Shown here piece after piece: positions 1 through 9,308 of a DNA stretch of 64,000 nucleotides; within the stretch, counting starts at the first letter, position 1; each line of letters opens with the position of its first letter. The DNA is from Hydrococcus rivularis NIES-593. GTDB lineage: Bacteria > Cyanobacteriota > Cyanobacteriia > Cyanobacteriales > Microcystaceae. The notes beneath the pieces are model-generated. The model saw only the letters and a program-made list of their open reading frames with translations. It was not told the origin of the DNA and searched no databases. Position numbers and translations under genes: made by a program. Location of the stretch: the NCBI RefSeq assembly GCF_001904635.1, contig NZ_MRCB01000027.1, positions 1 to 64,000 of the forward strand, given 5' to 3'.

Positions 1-34
1 TTGGTTAGCTTATGTACGGGCTGATTACCGTGAT

Positions 35-436
35 TCAGCTAACAACGAATCGCACTTCTTCTGCAAAGCGGATAACCAGCCAGTTTGCATCGACAAAACA
101 CTTGTTTCTATAGTCATCATCGCCGATACAGTGGGTAGGCTTCCCAGTTGCAAATGAGATAGGCTCATCAACCTCCAAGTCTATGTGTAAGCCAGTATTT
201 GGTTCAATCATCAGAAAATCAGCCGTAAATGGTAGTCGATGCCCTGGTGGAAACATCACCTGCTGAGGAGAAACAATTTCACCAAAATAATGTTTGAGAA
301 CATTTTCAAACAGCCCCTCACTTGCCCCAATTGGTGCATCTCCTTGTCCAGACGGAAAAACTAAAGGGGTAAACTGTTTTTTGTCTTTAACTAACTCTGG
401 AATAACAACGATTGGATATTCCGGTGTTTTGGCCAT
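35..436 (-). CDS. Small PD-(D/E)XK/DUF559-like nuclease-type protein
   Basis: Protein of about 133 residues. I place the start at the ATG at 436; a TTG at 478 would add 14 residues with no better ribosome site. The second half contains a hydrophobic strand with LEVDEP followed by a charged helix and then ANWLVIRFAEE. That D-E-V-D, R..C, W-L-V-I-R-F pattern resembles the core of DUF559/Vsr-like PD-(D/E)XK nucleases, where the terminal strand carries a conserved arginine. The family assignment is inference from pattern only. It is read opposite to the conjugation cluster and ends just inside the window edge. Confidence 0.5.
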   Translation of the reverse strand: MAKTPEYPIVVIPELVKDKKQFTPLVFPSGQGDAPIGASEGLFENVLKHYFGEIVSPQQVMFPPGHRLPFTADFLMIEPNTGLHIDLEVDEPISFATGKPTHCIGDDDYRNKCFVDANWLVIRFAEEVRFVVS

Positions 437-635
437 AACTGAAAATCGAAAAACTTGGAAAACCAGAACTCTTGGCAATTATCTAAATTCACAACACCAT
501 TACACAATCAACAAAATACTGAAAAGAAAGCAACTTTTTTCTAATTTTTTGGATTTAGAAATTAGAAAATTATCAGTTATCGTACAGCATACCTTCTAGA
601 TAAGATTGCTTCTGATTACGCTACAAGCAACTAAG

Positions 636-2273
636 ATGAAGTCTAGCTTTGAGTATCTAGAAGACCTGCTTGCGGACAATTATCCAATCATCGCCTGTGA
701 ATCCCCCCTCCAAGAACGTCACCGCTTCCTCATTCGTATTACTACTTCCTGTCAGCAAGTAGGTAAGAAAGTCTATATATGGAATTTAAGCGAGGACAGT
801 ATTAAAGAATTAGCCGTCAGCATCGAAAATAATCTTATTTTTCAAGAGTTTCACGACTATAAATCTTCCATAAAACAAAATACAGAAGATTATTTTCAAG
901 TACTCAATTTTTGGAGGGTTTATTCTGGCAGTGGAGTACTAATCATTGAGAATATTTTTCCTTGGTTAAAAGAAAGCATAACTAAAGATACTGAATTTCT
1001 TCTTCTATCAGAATGGATTAAGTCATCGCTAGTTAATCTAAAATTTCATACAAACAAAAGTGATAAGACTACCATATTACTAGGAGCCAATGCCGAGTTA
1101 GCAAGCGAAATAGCAGCAGGAATACCCCTTTGGAGTCAAGAATTACCAGATACACAAGAAATTATTGATAATTTAATCAACAGTAATTTATTTCCTTTAA
1201 TTTATACTGAACAAGATTATTTAGAAATTGCTAACGCTAGTGCTGGTCTGTATATTTCTGATATTATTCATTGCTTAACCGATATTAGAAAAAATCATGA
1301 CTTAGGAAATTCCAGTGAGATAGCAAAGCTTCTACTAGCAAAAAAAATTCAATTGCTCAACCGCTTGTATGACATCGAATTCTTACCTCCACCAAAAGTC
1401 GAACTTGGTGGGTTAGAACTCATGCAGCAGTCATTCAAAAAGTTCAAGCGATTGCTTACCCCGCGTGCCAAACAATACAATCTGCGCGTACCCAAGGGAA
1501 TTATGCTTGTGGGGCCACCGGGGACGGGAAAATCACACTCAGCAAAAGCCTGTTCCCAGAATATGGGTATTCCCCTCATCATGGTCGATTGGGGCAACTT
1601 TAGAAGTTTTGGCAACCAAGCAGAAATGAAACTCAAACGCTTGTTGCGACTGGCAGATAGGCTCAACCAAGTAATTTTGTATTTCGACGACTTTGATAAA
1701 GGCTTCGCCGGGGATGATGACCTCGCCAAACGGCTGGCTGGTCAGCTTTTGACGTGGATGCAAGAGCGCACGTCAGATGTACTGGTCATCGCGTCAGTTA
1801 ACCGTATGGAATGGCTGCCACCCGAACTCACCCGTGCTGGACGGTTTGACTATTTATTTAAAGTAGACCTGCCCAATAATGGAGAAAGATATAGCATCTT
1901 CAAACTGCACGCTGCCCGGTTCGACGAACGCTTTCGCAATGGCGGCGACCCCTGGAGTGAGGAACAGTGGCGCAGAATTCTTAAAGCCACCAATCGCTGT
2001 GTAGGTGCAGAAATCCAGACAATTGTTGAACGCGCCGCTAGTACCATATTCTGCGAAACCATAACAGAAGATACCTACTCAGAAAGCCAACTCTCCACAC
2101 TCGAACTAACAATCGAGGCATTACTAGAAGAACGTCGTCAGATTAACCCGCTTGCCATCCGCGAAGCCGATAGAGTCGAGTCGATGCGTAACAAAGCTGA
2201 CCAACAAGCTTTACCTAGTAGTCCTCTAGACGAAAGCAAATTTGCTGTTGGCAACATTGATATTTTCAGCTAG
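636..2273 (+). CDS. AAA+ ATPase, Ycf46-like
   Basis: About 545 residues from the ATG at 636 (a TTG at 606 is an alternative). The first ~270 residues are variable and polar. The AAA+ module follows, with Walker A GPPGTGKS near residue 293, Walker B ILYFDDFDK near 350, sensor region VIASVNR and the arginine-finger stretch ELTRAGRFD. The arrangement of an N-terminal non-catalytic ATPase-like half and a C-terminal AAA+ core is that of cyanobacterial/plastid Ycf46 proteins. The exact role of that family is not settled. It precedes the conjugation genes on the same strand but is separated from them by a DUF192 gene and about 370 bp. Confidence 0.75.
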   Translation: MKSSFEYLEDLLADNYPIIACESPLQERHRFLIRITTSCQQVGKKVYIWNLSEDSIKELAVSIENNLIFQEFHDYKSSIKQNTEDYFQVLNFWRVYSGSGVLIIENIFPWLKESITKDTEFLLLSEWIKSSLVNLKFHTNKSDKTTILLGANAELASEIAAGIPLWSQELPDTQEIIDNLINSNLFPLIYTEQDYLEIANASAGLYISDIIHCLTDIRKNHDLGNSSEIAKLLLAKKIQLLNRLYDIEFLPPPKVELGGLELMQQSFKKFKRLLTPRAKQYNLRVPKGIMLVGPPGTGKSHSAKACSQNMGIPLIMVDWGNFRSFGNQAEMKLKRLLRLADRLNQVILYFDDFDKGFAGDDDLAKRLAGQLLTWMQERTSDVLVIASVNRMEWLPPELTRAGRFDYLFKVDLPNNGERYSIFKLHAARFDERFRNGGDPWSEEQWRRILKATNRCVGAEIQTIVERAASTIFCETITEDTYSESQLSTLELTIEALLEERRQINPLAIREADRVESMRNKADQQALPSSPLDESKFAVGNIDIFS

Positions 2274-2397
2274 CACACCTCATAAATCAATTCAAAGTTT
2301 CATCATGTTTGGACAAAAGCAAATGTAACCAAAACATTTCAACTGTTCATAATGCTTGCCATTTCTAACCACTTTATTACTTTATTTATCTAAAACT

Positions 2398-2964
2398 ATG
2401 GAAGTCACAAGACAAACTGCTCAAACCAACATTCAAACTAAACAAGCACAAAATTCAGAAAAAAGCCTATTTTACCAATTCATCAAATTTATCAAATTTG
2501 TTGGGCCGATTGCTGGTTTTACTGCTGCCCTCTCACCCCTACCGCTATACTTTTGGACTCGCCAGCCCCAGTATTTACCTATTGGCGCAACCTTTACCAG
2601 TAACAATCAAACAGTTCAACTCGAATTAGCAGACGATAGAAAGGAATATGCCCACGGACTCAAATTTCGTAATTCGATTTCTGAAAATCACGGAATGTTA
2701 TTTGTCCTCAACAAACCTGAAAAAGTTAAACTTTGGATGAAGGATACGTATATTCCTTTAGATATGATATTCCTGCGAAATGGAGTTATCAAATCAATCG
2801 TAGAAGCAGCTCCCCCTTGCAAAACCAAAATCTGTCCTAAGTACGATTCAGTCTATCCTGTTAACCAGGTTATTGAACTACCTGCTAACAGTACTAAAAC
2901 CCTCAATCTTAAAGTAGGTAAGAAAATCCAACTCGATTTCAACACAAATATAATGCAGAATTAG
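2398..2964 (+). CDS. DUF192 family protein with N-terminal membrane anchor
   Basis: 188 residues from the ATG at 2398. A single hydrophobic segment (GPIAGFTAALSPLPLYFW, about residues 39-56) suggests an anchored or exported protein. The remainder matches the DUF192/UPF0127 pattern: ELADDRKEYAHGLKFR, then GMLFVL, then WMKDTYIPLDMIFL, then a VNQVIELPA strand. DUF192 domains are small beta-barrel-like folds of unclear function, often secreted. Between the last two motifs lie PPCKTKICPKY, with two cysteines. It sits between the AAA+ gene and the secretion cluster; no evidence ties it to either. Confidence 0.75.
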   Translation: MEVTRQTAQTNIQTKQAQNSEKSLFYQFIKFIKFVGPIAGFTAALSPLPLYFWTRQPQYLPIGATFTSNNQTVQLELADDRKEYAHGLKFRNSISENHGMLFVLNKPEKVKLWMKDTYIPLDMIFLRNGVIKSIVEAAPPCKTKICPKYDSVYPVNQVIELPANSTKTLNLKVGKKIQLDFNTNIMQN

Positions 2965-3037
2965 TTGACGGAGAGTTGATCAATCACAGCAACCTAGCGG
3001 TAAACAACCGTAATTACGCTACCTCATATATCAATCT

Positions 3038-3070
3038 TTGACCCCCGATATAGCTTATATCGGGGGTCAA
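3038..3070. terminator. Perfect 15-bp inverted repeat (terminator-like)
   Basis: TTGACCCCCGATATA at 3038-3052 and its exact complement at 3056-3070, with a 3-nt loop. There is no strong U-run on either side, so it may be a bidirectional or processing hairpin rather than a classic terminator. It separates the DUF192 gene from the conjugation cluster. Confidence 0.55.
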
Positions 3071-3075
3071 ACATT

Positions 3076-3216
3076 ATGAAATCAATCACTGATTTAATTA
3101 TTGGAAGTTGTCAAGCAAATTTGTCTGAGTTTTTACTGAATGATTTACTGAAAAACATAGTGTCTAAAAATAGAAAATTTTTAGATGATTTTACGGTTAT
3201 TAATCTCATAAAATAA
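3076..3216 (+). CDS. Possible 46-residue protein
   Basis: An ATG five bases after the hairpin opens a 46-codon frame (MKSITDLIIGSC... to ...TVINLIK) ending at TAA. The composition is that of a soluble helical peptide, but I see no Shine-Dalgarno sequence and recognise no family. It occupies part of the 371-bp gap between the DUF192 gene and the pilin gene; the remaining part of the gap shows nothing I can name. Confidence 0.2.
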   Translation: MKSITDLIIGSCQANLSEFLLNDLLKNIVSKNRKFLDDFTVINLIK

Positions 3217-3335
3217 TTTCACAAGTGAGAAGTTGGAGCAGATATTTACTCCAATCAAAACTTTGGTAAAAAGCAGTGTTTCGACCTTAGTTACTCTACA
3301 AAGTTTCATCCACTAATTTCTGAAATAATCTTTTT

Positions 3336-3932
3336 ATGAGAACAGACTACGAATCTGATTTTGGTAGCGATCGCGTTCCTTCCCACAAAGAATACGGATA
3401 CTCCATTCCCAGCCGTCGCCGTCGCAACTGGAAAGAAAACGCTAGCATTGCCGGACTAATGGCAGTTGGTACTGGCTTGATGATTGCAGATATCTCACTC
3501 CACCACATGGTGATGGCATCTCTCGCGTTTGGAACTGGCATTGTAGCGTTACTACCTAAAGAAGCAAACTTGCTACTTTCCAACTTTGAGAAATGGCAGC
3601 GCAAGTATGGCATCAATATTTATACTGTTCTGTTCTGCTTGGTAGGTGTAGTATTTATGTTGGACATTGCCACTGCACCTGCAAACGCCCAGTTCATGCA
3701 AAACGCAGAGGACTTCTTCACAGAATATTTTGAAGGTATTGACGAAACAATCATTCGATATGTATTTGCAGTACTGCGAGGTTTGTTCCTAATTTACCTT
3801 GGTATTGGTCTTATTAGGGTTGTTCAAGCAGCCAGAAACGACGAAGATTGGCAAACGATCGCCCGTACACCAATTATCGTTGCCCTCACAGTTGTAGTCG
3901 GAGACTTGCTTGCAGGACTGGTAACAGGCTGA
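3336..3932 (+). CDS. VirB2/TrbC-like pilin precursor of the type IV secretion system
   Basis: 198 residues. The C-terminal part looks like a conjugative pilin: a hydrophobic stretch ending in a signal-peptidase-like site (ATAPANAQF near residue 120), then about 78 residues with two predicted membrane segments (YVFAVLRGLFLIYLGIGLI and TPIIVALTVVVGDLLAGL). VirB2 and TrbC pilins have this size and two-helix form. Oddly, about 120 residues precede the site, including an arginine-rich N-terminus (SRRRRNW) and two further membrane segments, so this is a much longer leader than usual. It is followed by VirB3- and VirB4-like genes, the normal order. Confidence 0.65.
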   Translation: MRTDYESDFGSDRVPSHKEYGYSIPSRRRRNWKENASIAGLMAVGTGLMIADISLHHMVMASLAFGTGIVALLPKEANLLLSNFEKWQRKYGINIYTVLFCLVGVVFMLDIATAPANAQFMQNAEDFFTEYFEGIDETIIRYVFAVLRGLFLIYLGIGLIRVVQAARNDEDWQTIARTPIIVALTVVVGDLLAGLVTG

Positions 3933-3959
3933 GGAGCCATTCGTCAAAAAAGCCACCAC

Positions 3960-3987
3960 GAGTGGCACAATTCCACAAGTGCCACTC
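3960..3987. terminator. Hairpin between pilin and VirB3-like genes
   Basis: GAGTGGCAC (3960-3968) and its exact complement GTGCCACTC (3979-3987) with a 10-nt loop. No U-run follows. A hairpin downstream of a pilin gene could stabilise the pilin mRNA or reduce read-through, giving more pilin than the downstream products; this is inference. Confidence 0.45.
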
Positions 3988-4025
3988 ATCAAGATTTCAA
4001 AAACTGACTTTCGTCTTTCGTCATA

Positions 4026-4361
4026 ATGGCCAGAGAACGGGAATTTCGTACTGTCAACCGCGTATTAGGAGAACAGCCACGCCTTGGGCCATTTCCCGCC
4101 GACCAAATTGTTCCCTGGAGTGCGATCGCTCTCATCTCCTACATGGTAGTCAAGGGCTTTATGCAAGCTTCTTGGCTGGCAACTGGAATTGTAACTGCTT
4201 GGGGATGGGCAACCTGGTGGACGGTAAGTTCCAACAAAGCCTTCTTCGGTAAGTTTGTCGGCACGCCGCGCATCACCCGTGGCTATAAACCTTTTATTTC
4301 TCTCGTTAATCCTTTACAACCTCAACCCAAGAAAAAGCACCAGCTGAAAAAACGCAGATAA
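4026..4361 (+). CDS. VirB3-like inner-membrane component
   Basis: 111 residues with two adjacent hydrophobic segments around residues 36-70 (WSAIALISYMVVKGFM, LATGIVTAWGWATWW) and a strongly basic tail (PKKKHQLKKRR). Size, topology and position immediately before a VirB4 ATPase fit VirB3, a small membrane protein that works with VirB4 at the base of type IV secretion systems. The sequence itself carries no diagnostic motif, so the call rests on context. Confidence 0.6.
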   Translation: MAREREFRTVNRVLGEQPRLGPFPADQIVPWSAIALISYMVVKGFMQASWLATGIVTAWGWATWWTVSSNKAFFGKFVGTPRITRGYKPFISLVNPLQPQPKKKHQLKKRR

Positions 4362-4403
4362 AGCTCCTCAAGTAAAAAATATCACTGAACGAAACTACAG
4401 GCT

Positions 4404-7232
4404 ATGAGTTCGACCGCCTCAACGAAAATAAAGGACAAAATTGGTAAAAAATCCCTCGATATCGAACAATTAGGTGTTGTCAAAAATCTGACACCGTTTG
4501 AGGATATTACTCATTTAGCTGGGATTGCAAGTATCTCGCTTGCTGGTCGTAGAGATATCGGCGCACTCATCCTCCAGAAAAAAGAAGATATTCAAATTAA
4601 GTTCTGCTTCGACGTACAAGGAGTCCACCCGTCTTTACCAGAAGAACAGATTCTCCCAATTTTTGAAAATATTGAGGGTGGACTCAAAGAACTTCCCGAA
4701 CGTGAAACCTTGACAATTCATCTTGGTTCGTTTACTGATGACTTTCTCCGGCAGCAGGAACTAAAAAAGATAGAGGATAAATGCGATCTAGAGCAATTAA
4801 CTTTATTAGTGCGATCTGAACGTCTGCGAGCAAGAGAACTCACTAAAGCAGGAACTCGTAAAAATAAGTTTTTACGTTTCTGGTGTACCTATAGTGTCCT
4901 TGCTTCTGAAGATAGTCGCTCAAATGATGCAATTGAAAAAACTATCAAACAATTGCAAAATGCCTGGTTCCAATTTACTGGACAAATTCACGGTGTTCGG
5001 CAAGAACGAATTGAAACAATTTTACGGGATAGTTTTACCTCTGGGTTTCAACGGTGGGAACAACTTTTCACAAACTCGATGGGACTTTCAGTACGAGCAG
5101 TCACGAGTGAGGAAGTATGGTCAATTCTTTGGAGTCAATTTAACCGTAGCGATGCACCCAAAGTTCCCAATCCCCTCATATTAGATGAAGAGGGACTTCG
5201 AGAAGTTCAAACTAGCGATTTCCATATTCGCCACCTGATGCTGGAGAATGAAAAATCTGTCCCGTTTCTCGATCGCAGCTGGGTAAGACTGCAAGACAAG
5301 TATATCGGCGTTCTTCAGTTCAGCGAAAAGCCCCAAGGCTGGGTAGACGAATACGCCCAGCTTCGGTATCTCTGGGAGGTAATATCCAAAGAAAAAATCT
5401 CCGACACTGAGATTATCTGCCAGCTATCTAAAGCCAACCAGGGACTTGCCAAAACTGCTCTGCAACGGATTACCAAACAGTCAATTACCTCCAGTGCCAT
5501 GTCTTCAGAGAAGGGGTCAATTGACGTAAAAGCCAATATGAACATTGAGGAGGCAGTTAAGGCACAAGAAACTATCTTCAGAGGCAGTCTCCCGATTCAT
5601 ACTGCTGTTGTTTTTTGTGTCCATCGTCACAGTCGTCAAAAACTTGATGAAGCTTGTCAATACCTTTCTAGCTGCTTCTTGCGACCTGCCGTAGTTGATA
5701 GAGAAATAGAGTATGCCTGGAAAATATGGTTACAATGTGTACCTGTTGTTTGGGAAAACCTACTTACAAGGCCCTTTAACCGTCGCCTGCCTTATTTCTC
5801 ATCAGAAGTTCCCGGACTCATGCCGATAGTTAGAACAGCTACAGGAGATAAATCTGGGTTTGAGCTAATTGCTGAAGAGGGAGGAACTCCAGTACATCTT
5901 GACTTGTACAAGCAGCACAAAAATCTTGCCATTTTTGGTACTACCCGTGCGGGTAAATCTGTCTTAGTAGCAGGTCTATTAACACCTGCCTTGGCTCAAA
6001 ACATTCCCGTAATTGCGCTTGATTATCCTAAACCCGATGGTACTAGCACGTTTACTGACTACACCAAATTTATGGGAGAGGAAGGGGCGTATTTCGATAT
6101 TAGTAAAGAGTCGAACAATCTATTTGAATTACCTGATTTAAGGGGATATGAGCCTGAAGTTATTAAAGAAAGGATGACCGATTTCAAGGAATTCTTGAAA
6201 TCCACATTAATGATAATGGTACTAGGGACAAATCCTGTAGGGGTAAGTCCGACAACAGTATCAAATATTGAAAGTATCATCACAATCACAATTGAAACTT
6301 TTTACAACGATGAAGATATCAAACTTCGGTACAAGCTAGCATTAGAAAATGGATTGGGAACACCTGAATGGGCAGATATTCCCACACTTAAAGATTTTTA
6401 TAATTATTGTTCGCCTGGATTTATCAAGCTCGATTCCATCACCAATAATAGTAAAGAAATTCTCGATGCCCTTGACCAAATCAGATTGCGATTAAAGTTT
6501 TGGCTAAATTCACGAGTTGGGCAATCAATCGCCAATCCATCTAGCTTTAGAACTGATGCTCGATTGCTTGTATTCGCACTGCGATCGCTTGGGAGTGAAG
6601 CCGATGCCGCAGTCCTTGCCCTGAGTGCCTATTCCGCAGCCTTACGTAGAGCTTTATCATCTAAAGTATCAATATTTTTCTTAGATGAAGCACCAATTTT
6701 ATTCAATTTTGAGAGCATAGCCGAGCTAATTGGTAGACTCTGCGCTAATGGAGCGAAAGCGGGTATACGTGTAATTTTATCTGCCCAAGAACCAGAAAGT
6801 ATTTTCCAAAGTAAGTCTGCTTCCAAGATATTTGCTAACATCACAACCCGCCTGATAGGTCGGATTCAAACATCGGCCGTTGACCCATTTGTGAGCAGGT
6901 TTAAATACCCTTATGAAATTATTTCGCGTAATAGTACCGAAGCATTCTTCCCAAAACGTGAAAGTATTTATTCACAGTGGTTACTTGATGACAATGGCAA
7001 ACTTACTTTCTGTAGGTATTATCCTGCTTATTGCTTACTTGCAGCAGTCGCAAATAACCCGAACGAGCAAGAATTACGCACTCTATTTCTCAATAAATAT
7101 GTCGATAATCCAATGCTGGGTATGGTGAAATTTTCAGAAAGCTACATACAAATGCTTCGGGGAGATGAGTTAAGTCAAGAAGCACAACAATTACTGGATA
7201 ACAATAACAATCAGCAATTAAATTCAGCATAA
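4404..7232 (+). CDS. virB4: VirB4-like conjugation ATPase
   Basis: 942 residues. The P-loop FGTTRAGKSVLV lies near residue 510 and the Walker B strand SIFFLDEAP near 756. The C-terminal half contains a VirB4/TraC-type sequence RVILSAQEPE (the ALSAQ-like motor motif), and the N-terminal ~450 residues form the usual non-catalytic domain. VirB4 ATPases energise pilus assembly and substrate transfer at the inner membrane. It follows the VirB3-like gene by 42 bp, so the two are likely cotranscribed. Length is at the long end for the family. I am confident of the family; the symbol follows the position in a VirB-type cluster. Confidence 0.85.
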   Translation: MSSTASTKIKDKIGKKSLDIEQLGVVKNLTPFEDITHLAGIASISLAGRRDIGALILQKKEDIQIKFCFDVQGVHPSLPEEQILPIFENIEGGLKELPERETLTIHLGSFTDDFLRQQELKKIEDKCDLEQLTLLVRSERLRARELTKAGTRKNKFLRFWCTYSVLASEDSRSNDAIEKTIKQLQNAWFQFTGQIHGVRQERIETILRDSFTSGFQRWEQLFTNSMGLSVRAVTSEEVWSILWSQFNRSDAPKVPNPLILDEEGLREVQTSDFHIRHLMLENEKSVPFLDRSWVRLQDKYIGVLQFSEKPQGWVDEYAQLRYLWEVISKEKISDTEIICQLSKANQGLAKTALQRITKQSITSSAMSSEKGSIDVKANMNIEEAVKAQETIFRGSLPIHTAVVFCVHRHSRQKLDEACQYLSSCFLRPAVVDREIEYAWKIWLQCVPVVWENLLTRPFNRRLPYFSSEVPGLMPIVRTATGDKSGFELIAEEGGTPVHLDLYKQHKNLAIFGTTRAGKSVLVAGLLTPALAQNIPVIALDYPKPDGTSTFTDYTKFMGEEGAYFDISKESNNLFELPDLRGYEPEVIKERMTDFKEFLKSTLMIMVLGTNPVGVSPTTVSNIESIITITIETFYNDEDIKLRYKLALENGLGTPEWADIPTLKDFYNYCSPGFIKLDSITNNSKEILDALDQIRLRLKFWLNSRVGQSIANPSSFRTDARLLVFALRSLGSEADAAVLALSAYSAALRRALSSKVSIFFLDEAPILFNFESIAELIGRLCANGAKAGIRVILSAQEPESIFQSKSASKIFANITTRLIGRIQTSAVDPFVSRFKYPYEIISRNSTEAFFPKRESIYSQWLLDDNGKLTFCRYYPAYCLLAAVANNPNEQELRTLFLNKYVDNPMLGMVKFSESYIQMLRGDELSQEAQQLLDNNNNQQLNSA

Positions 7233-7344
7233 ATTATAGAAGAAAAGCTAAGAATAATCTGGATTTATAAAAACAAGAATCAATAACTCATAAACAAGTG
7301 GCTTAACTTTAATTGCCACATTGATTATTTTATCCACGAAAAGT

Positions 7345-8076
7345 ATGAAACCAAAATTCAAGTTTACTAAGAAAGGAGTAATAATCGGGTCAATAATTGG
7401 TCTGGTTACTTTATTCGGCACAGCACCCAGTTATGCCTTTTCAATTGACGATTTTTTCAAGGTTTTAGGGAAATTCAATAACTATTTTGAGGAAACCAAA
7501 AAAGAACTCACTTCAGGAACTAATAAATGGGGTGGGATGAAAGGCGAGGCTAAAACAGCTATTCAGACTGGCAGTATGGATATGCCAGACCCAGTAAACT
7601 CAGCCGAAAAACTAAAAGAGCAACTTAAGAGCAAGGGTAACTGGAATGAAAGCAACACAGTTGAAGCTGCGGTCAGTGCAGCTAACGAACTGGAGAGAGA
7701 AACCACCCGCGCCACGATCGCCAGCGTCTTAGGGGAAGTCGGTCAGGAACGTACCAAAAATGAGATAGAAGCAACTGAACAAACTGTAGCTGAGTCCAAA
7801 GAACTCGCAGAATCTGCACAACCAATGGATGCTTCACAAAACATCCTCAAGGTCATTGCTGCCCAAAACTCCCAAATTGTCTCAATGTTGGGTCAATCTC
7901 GCATTGACGGACTGCAAACACGGCACGATGCCCAGCAAACTAACCTGATGCTAAGTCAACTTGCTGAACAGGGGGCAAGCGATCGCCGTCGTCAAAACCT
8001 GATGATGGACGGTATCAGCGCCCAGTATGTCGAAATCAGTGGGTTTAGCAGTCTCAAAACTACCGCAGGTGAATAA
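7345..8076 (+). CDS. VirB5-like secreted coiled-coil protein
   Basis: 243 residues from the ATG at 7345; a TTG further upstream is less likely. A signal peptide is clear: KKGVIIGSIIGLVTLF followed by GTAPSYA and a cleavage point before FS. The mature part is helical and charged, with ELERETTRA, NEIEATEQTVAESKEL and a long run of Gln/Met-rich heptads up to residue 230. VirB5/TrbJ proteins are periplasmic helical minor pilins of this size found between VirB4 and VirB6, which is exactly the position here. No sequence motif is specific, so the assignment is by position and form. Confidence 0.55.
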   Translation: MKPKFKFTKKGVIIGSIIGLVTLFGTAPSYAFSIDDFFKVLGKFNNYFEETKKELTSGTNKWGGMKGEAKTAIQTGSMDMPDPVNSAEKLKEQLKSKGNWNESNTVEAAVSAANELERETTRATIASVLGEVGQERTKNEIEATEQTVAESKELAESAQPMDASQNILKVIAAQNSQIVSMLGQSRIDGLQTRHDAQQTNLMLSQLAEQGASDRRRQNLMMDGISAQYVEISGFSSLKTTAGE

Positions 8077-8090
8077 TTCACCCTAATTAG

Positions 8091-8119
8091 TTGGTCATCT
8101 CTGCAATTGAGATGACCAA
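8091..8119. terminator. Perfect 11-bp hairpin before the VirB6-like gene
   Basis: TTGGTCATCTC (8091-8101), 7-nt loop, exact complement at 8109-8119, then ATTCTCT. It lies 28 bp before the next ATG and probably limits read-through from the VirB5-like gene. Confidence 0.5.
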
Positions 8120-8146
8120 TTCTCTATCAGGTACATAATACAGATT

Positions 8147-9298
8147 ATGTTAGAACATCTTGTAATTGCAACCGACCCATTCTTCGGGCAAGACATTTTA
8201 GAAAATGCGTCAGCTGGAGCGCAATTAGTAGCAGAAGGTTTCAATGAACTTTGGCAAGAAACCCTCAACGGTAACTTGTACGGCTCGATGTGCAAAGTTG
8301 GTCAGTTTTTTGCGATCGCCACACTCACCCTTTTTATGGTTGAGTTAGGCAAAAACTGGATAAATCAAGAAGATATGAAAGCCCTCTCCAGTTGGATATG
8401 GCCCATTCTGGTTATCGGACTACTAGCTAACAATGGCACTTTACTCAGAAGTGGAACACTCGCCATTCGGGGATACATTAATACTGTTAATAATGACATC
8501 CTGGAATTTACTGCTGCCGGAGCCAACCTAGAAGTAGCATTCAACCGCGCAGTCGGCAATATTGCCCTCCAGCAGCAAGTAGGGGCGGCAATGGAAAGAT
8601 GCCGTTCCATCCCTGGTAACACGCAAGATTCAATCACCTGCTTGCAACAAGCAGAAGCAGAACTTAAAACCTCTGCGCCCGATCTATTTAAAGGAGAAGC
8701 CCCCGATAGCGGTAGTTGGGAATTTAACCCACTTCAGGCTTTATCTGATGCCAAAGACGCGCTCGAAAATCTCTCCCCTGGTCAAATCGCCGAAAAGATT
8801 GGTAATACTATCACCAGTACAATCGGTTCGATGATTACCGGATTTGTCGCAGTCATCCTCCTCGCCCTCAATAACGCTTACCAGTGGGGTATCGAATTTA
8901 CGATGCTTTTAACTGCCCTACTTGGCCCGTTGGCAATAGGCGGTTCGCTACTCCCCTTTGGCGCAAAACCTATTTTCGCTTGGCTAACTGGTTATTTCAC
9001 CGTTGGAATGGCGAAACTCTGCTTCAACATGATTATTGGTTTGTGCGGACAACTTATCGCTAATTCCGAACAAAATCAACCGATGATATTTCTGCTTTTT
9101 GTTGGGTTAGTTTCTCCTATCCTGGCATCTGCATTAGCCGCAGGTGGTGGAATAGCTGTTTGGACAGGATTAGGTAAAACAGTAGCATTTGGCTCTGAAA
9201 TTGCAGCAGGAATTGCTACAGGTGGAGCAAGTACAACTGCTACGGTTGCTGTCAATGCCACTAAATTTGTTAGTTCCAAAATCAAAGTTAAAAAGTAA
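8147..9298 (+). CDS. VirB6/TrbL-like polytopic membrane protein
   Basis: 383 residues with several membrane segments: GQFFAIATLTLFMVEL near 48, WIWPILVIGLL near 83, then a cluster after residue 220 (SMITGFVAVILLALNNAY, FTMLLTALLGPLAIGGSLLPF, YFTVGMAKLCFNMIIGLC, PMIFLLFVGLVSPILASALAAGGG). A soluble loop with two cysteines sits in the middle. VirB6/TrbL proteins form part of the inner-membrane channel and have this size and topology. The gene lies between VirB5-like and VirB8-like genes, as in many virB operons. Confidence 0.7.
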   Translation: MLEHLVIATDPFFGQDILENASAGAQLVAEGFNELWQETLNGNLYGSMCKVGQFFAIATLTLFMVELGKNWINQEDMKALSSWIWPILVIGLLANNGTLLRSGTLAIRGYINTVNNDILEFTAAGANLEVAFNRAVGNIALQQQVGAAMERCRSIPGNTQDSITCLQQAEAELKTSAPDLFKGEAPDSGSWEFNPLQALSDAKDALENLSPGQIAEKIGNTITSTIGSMITGFVAVILLALNNAYQWGIEFTMLLTALLGPLAIGGSLLPFGAKPIFAWLTGYFTVGMAKLCFNMIIGLCGQLIANSEQNQPMIFLLFVGLVSPILASALAAGGGIAVWTGLGKTVAFGSEIAAGIATGGASTTATVAVNATKFVSSKIKVKK

Positions 9299-9308
9299 TT
9301 AACAAATA

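Noticed and set aside
3848-4252. 134-codon plus-strand frame between the pilin and VirB3-like genes
   Set aside because: It overlaps both genes in another frame and has no protein-like hydrophobic pattern; it is a shadow.
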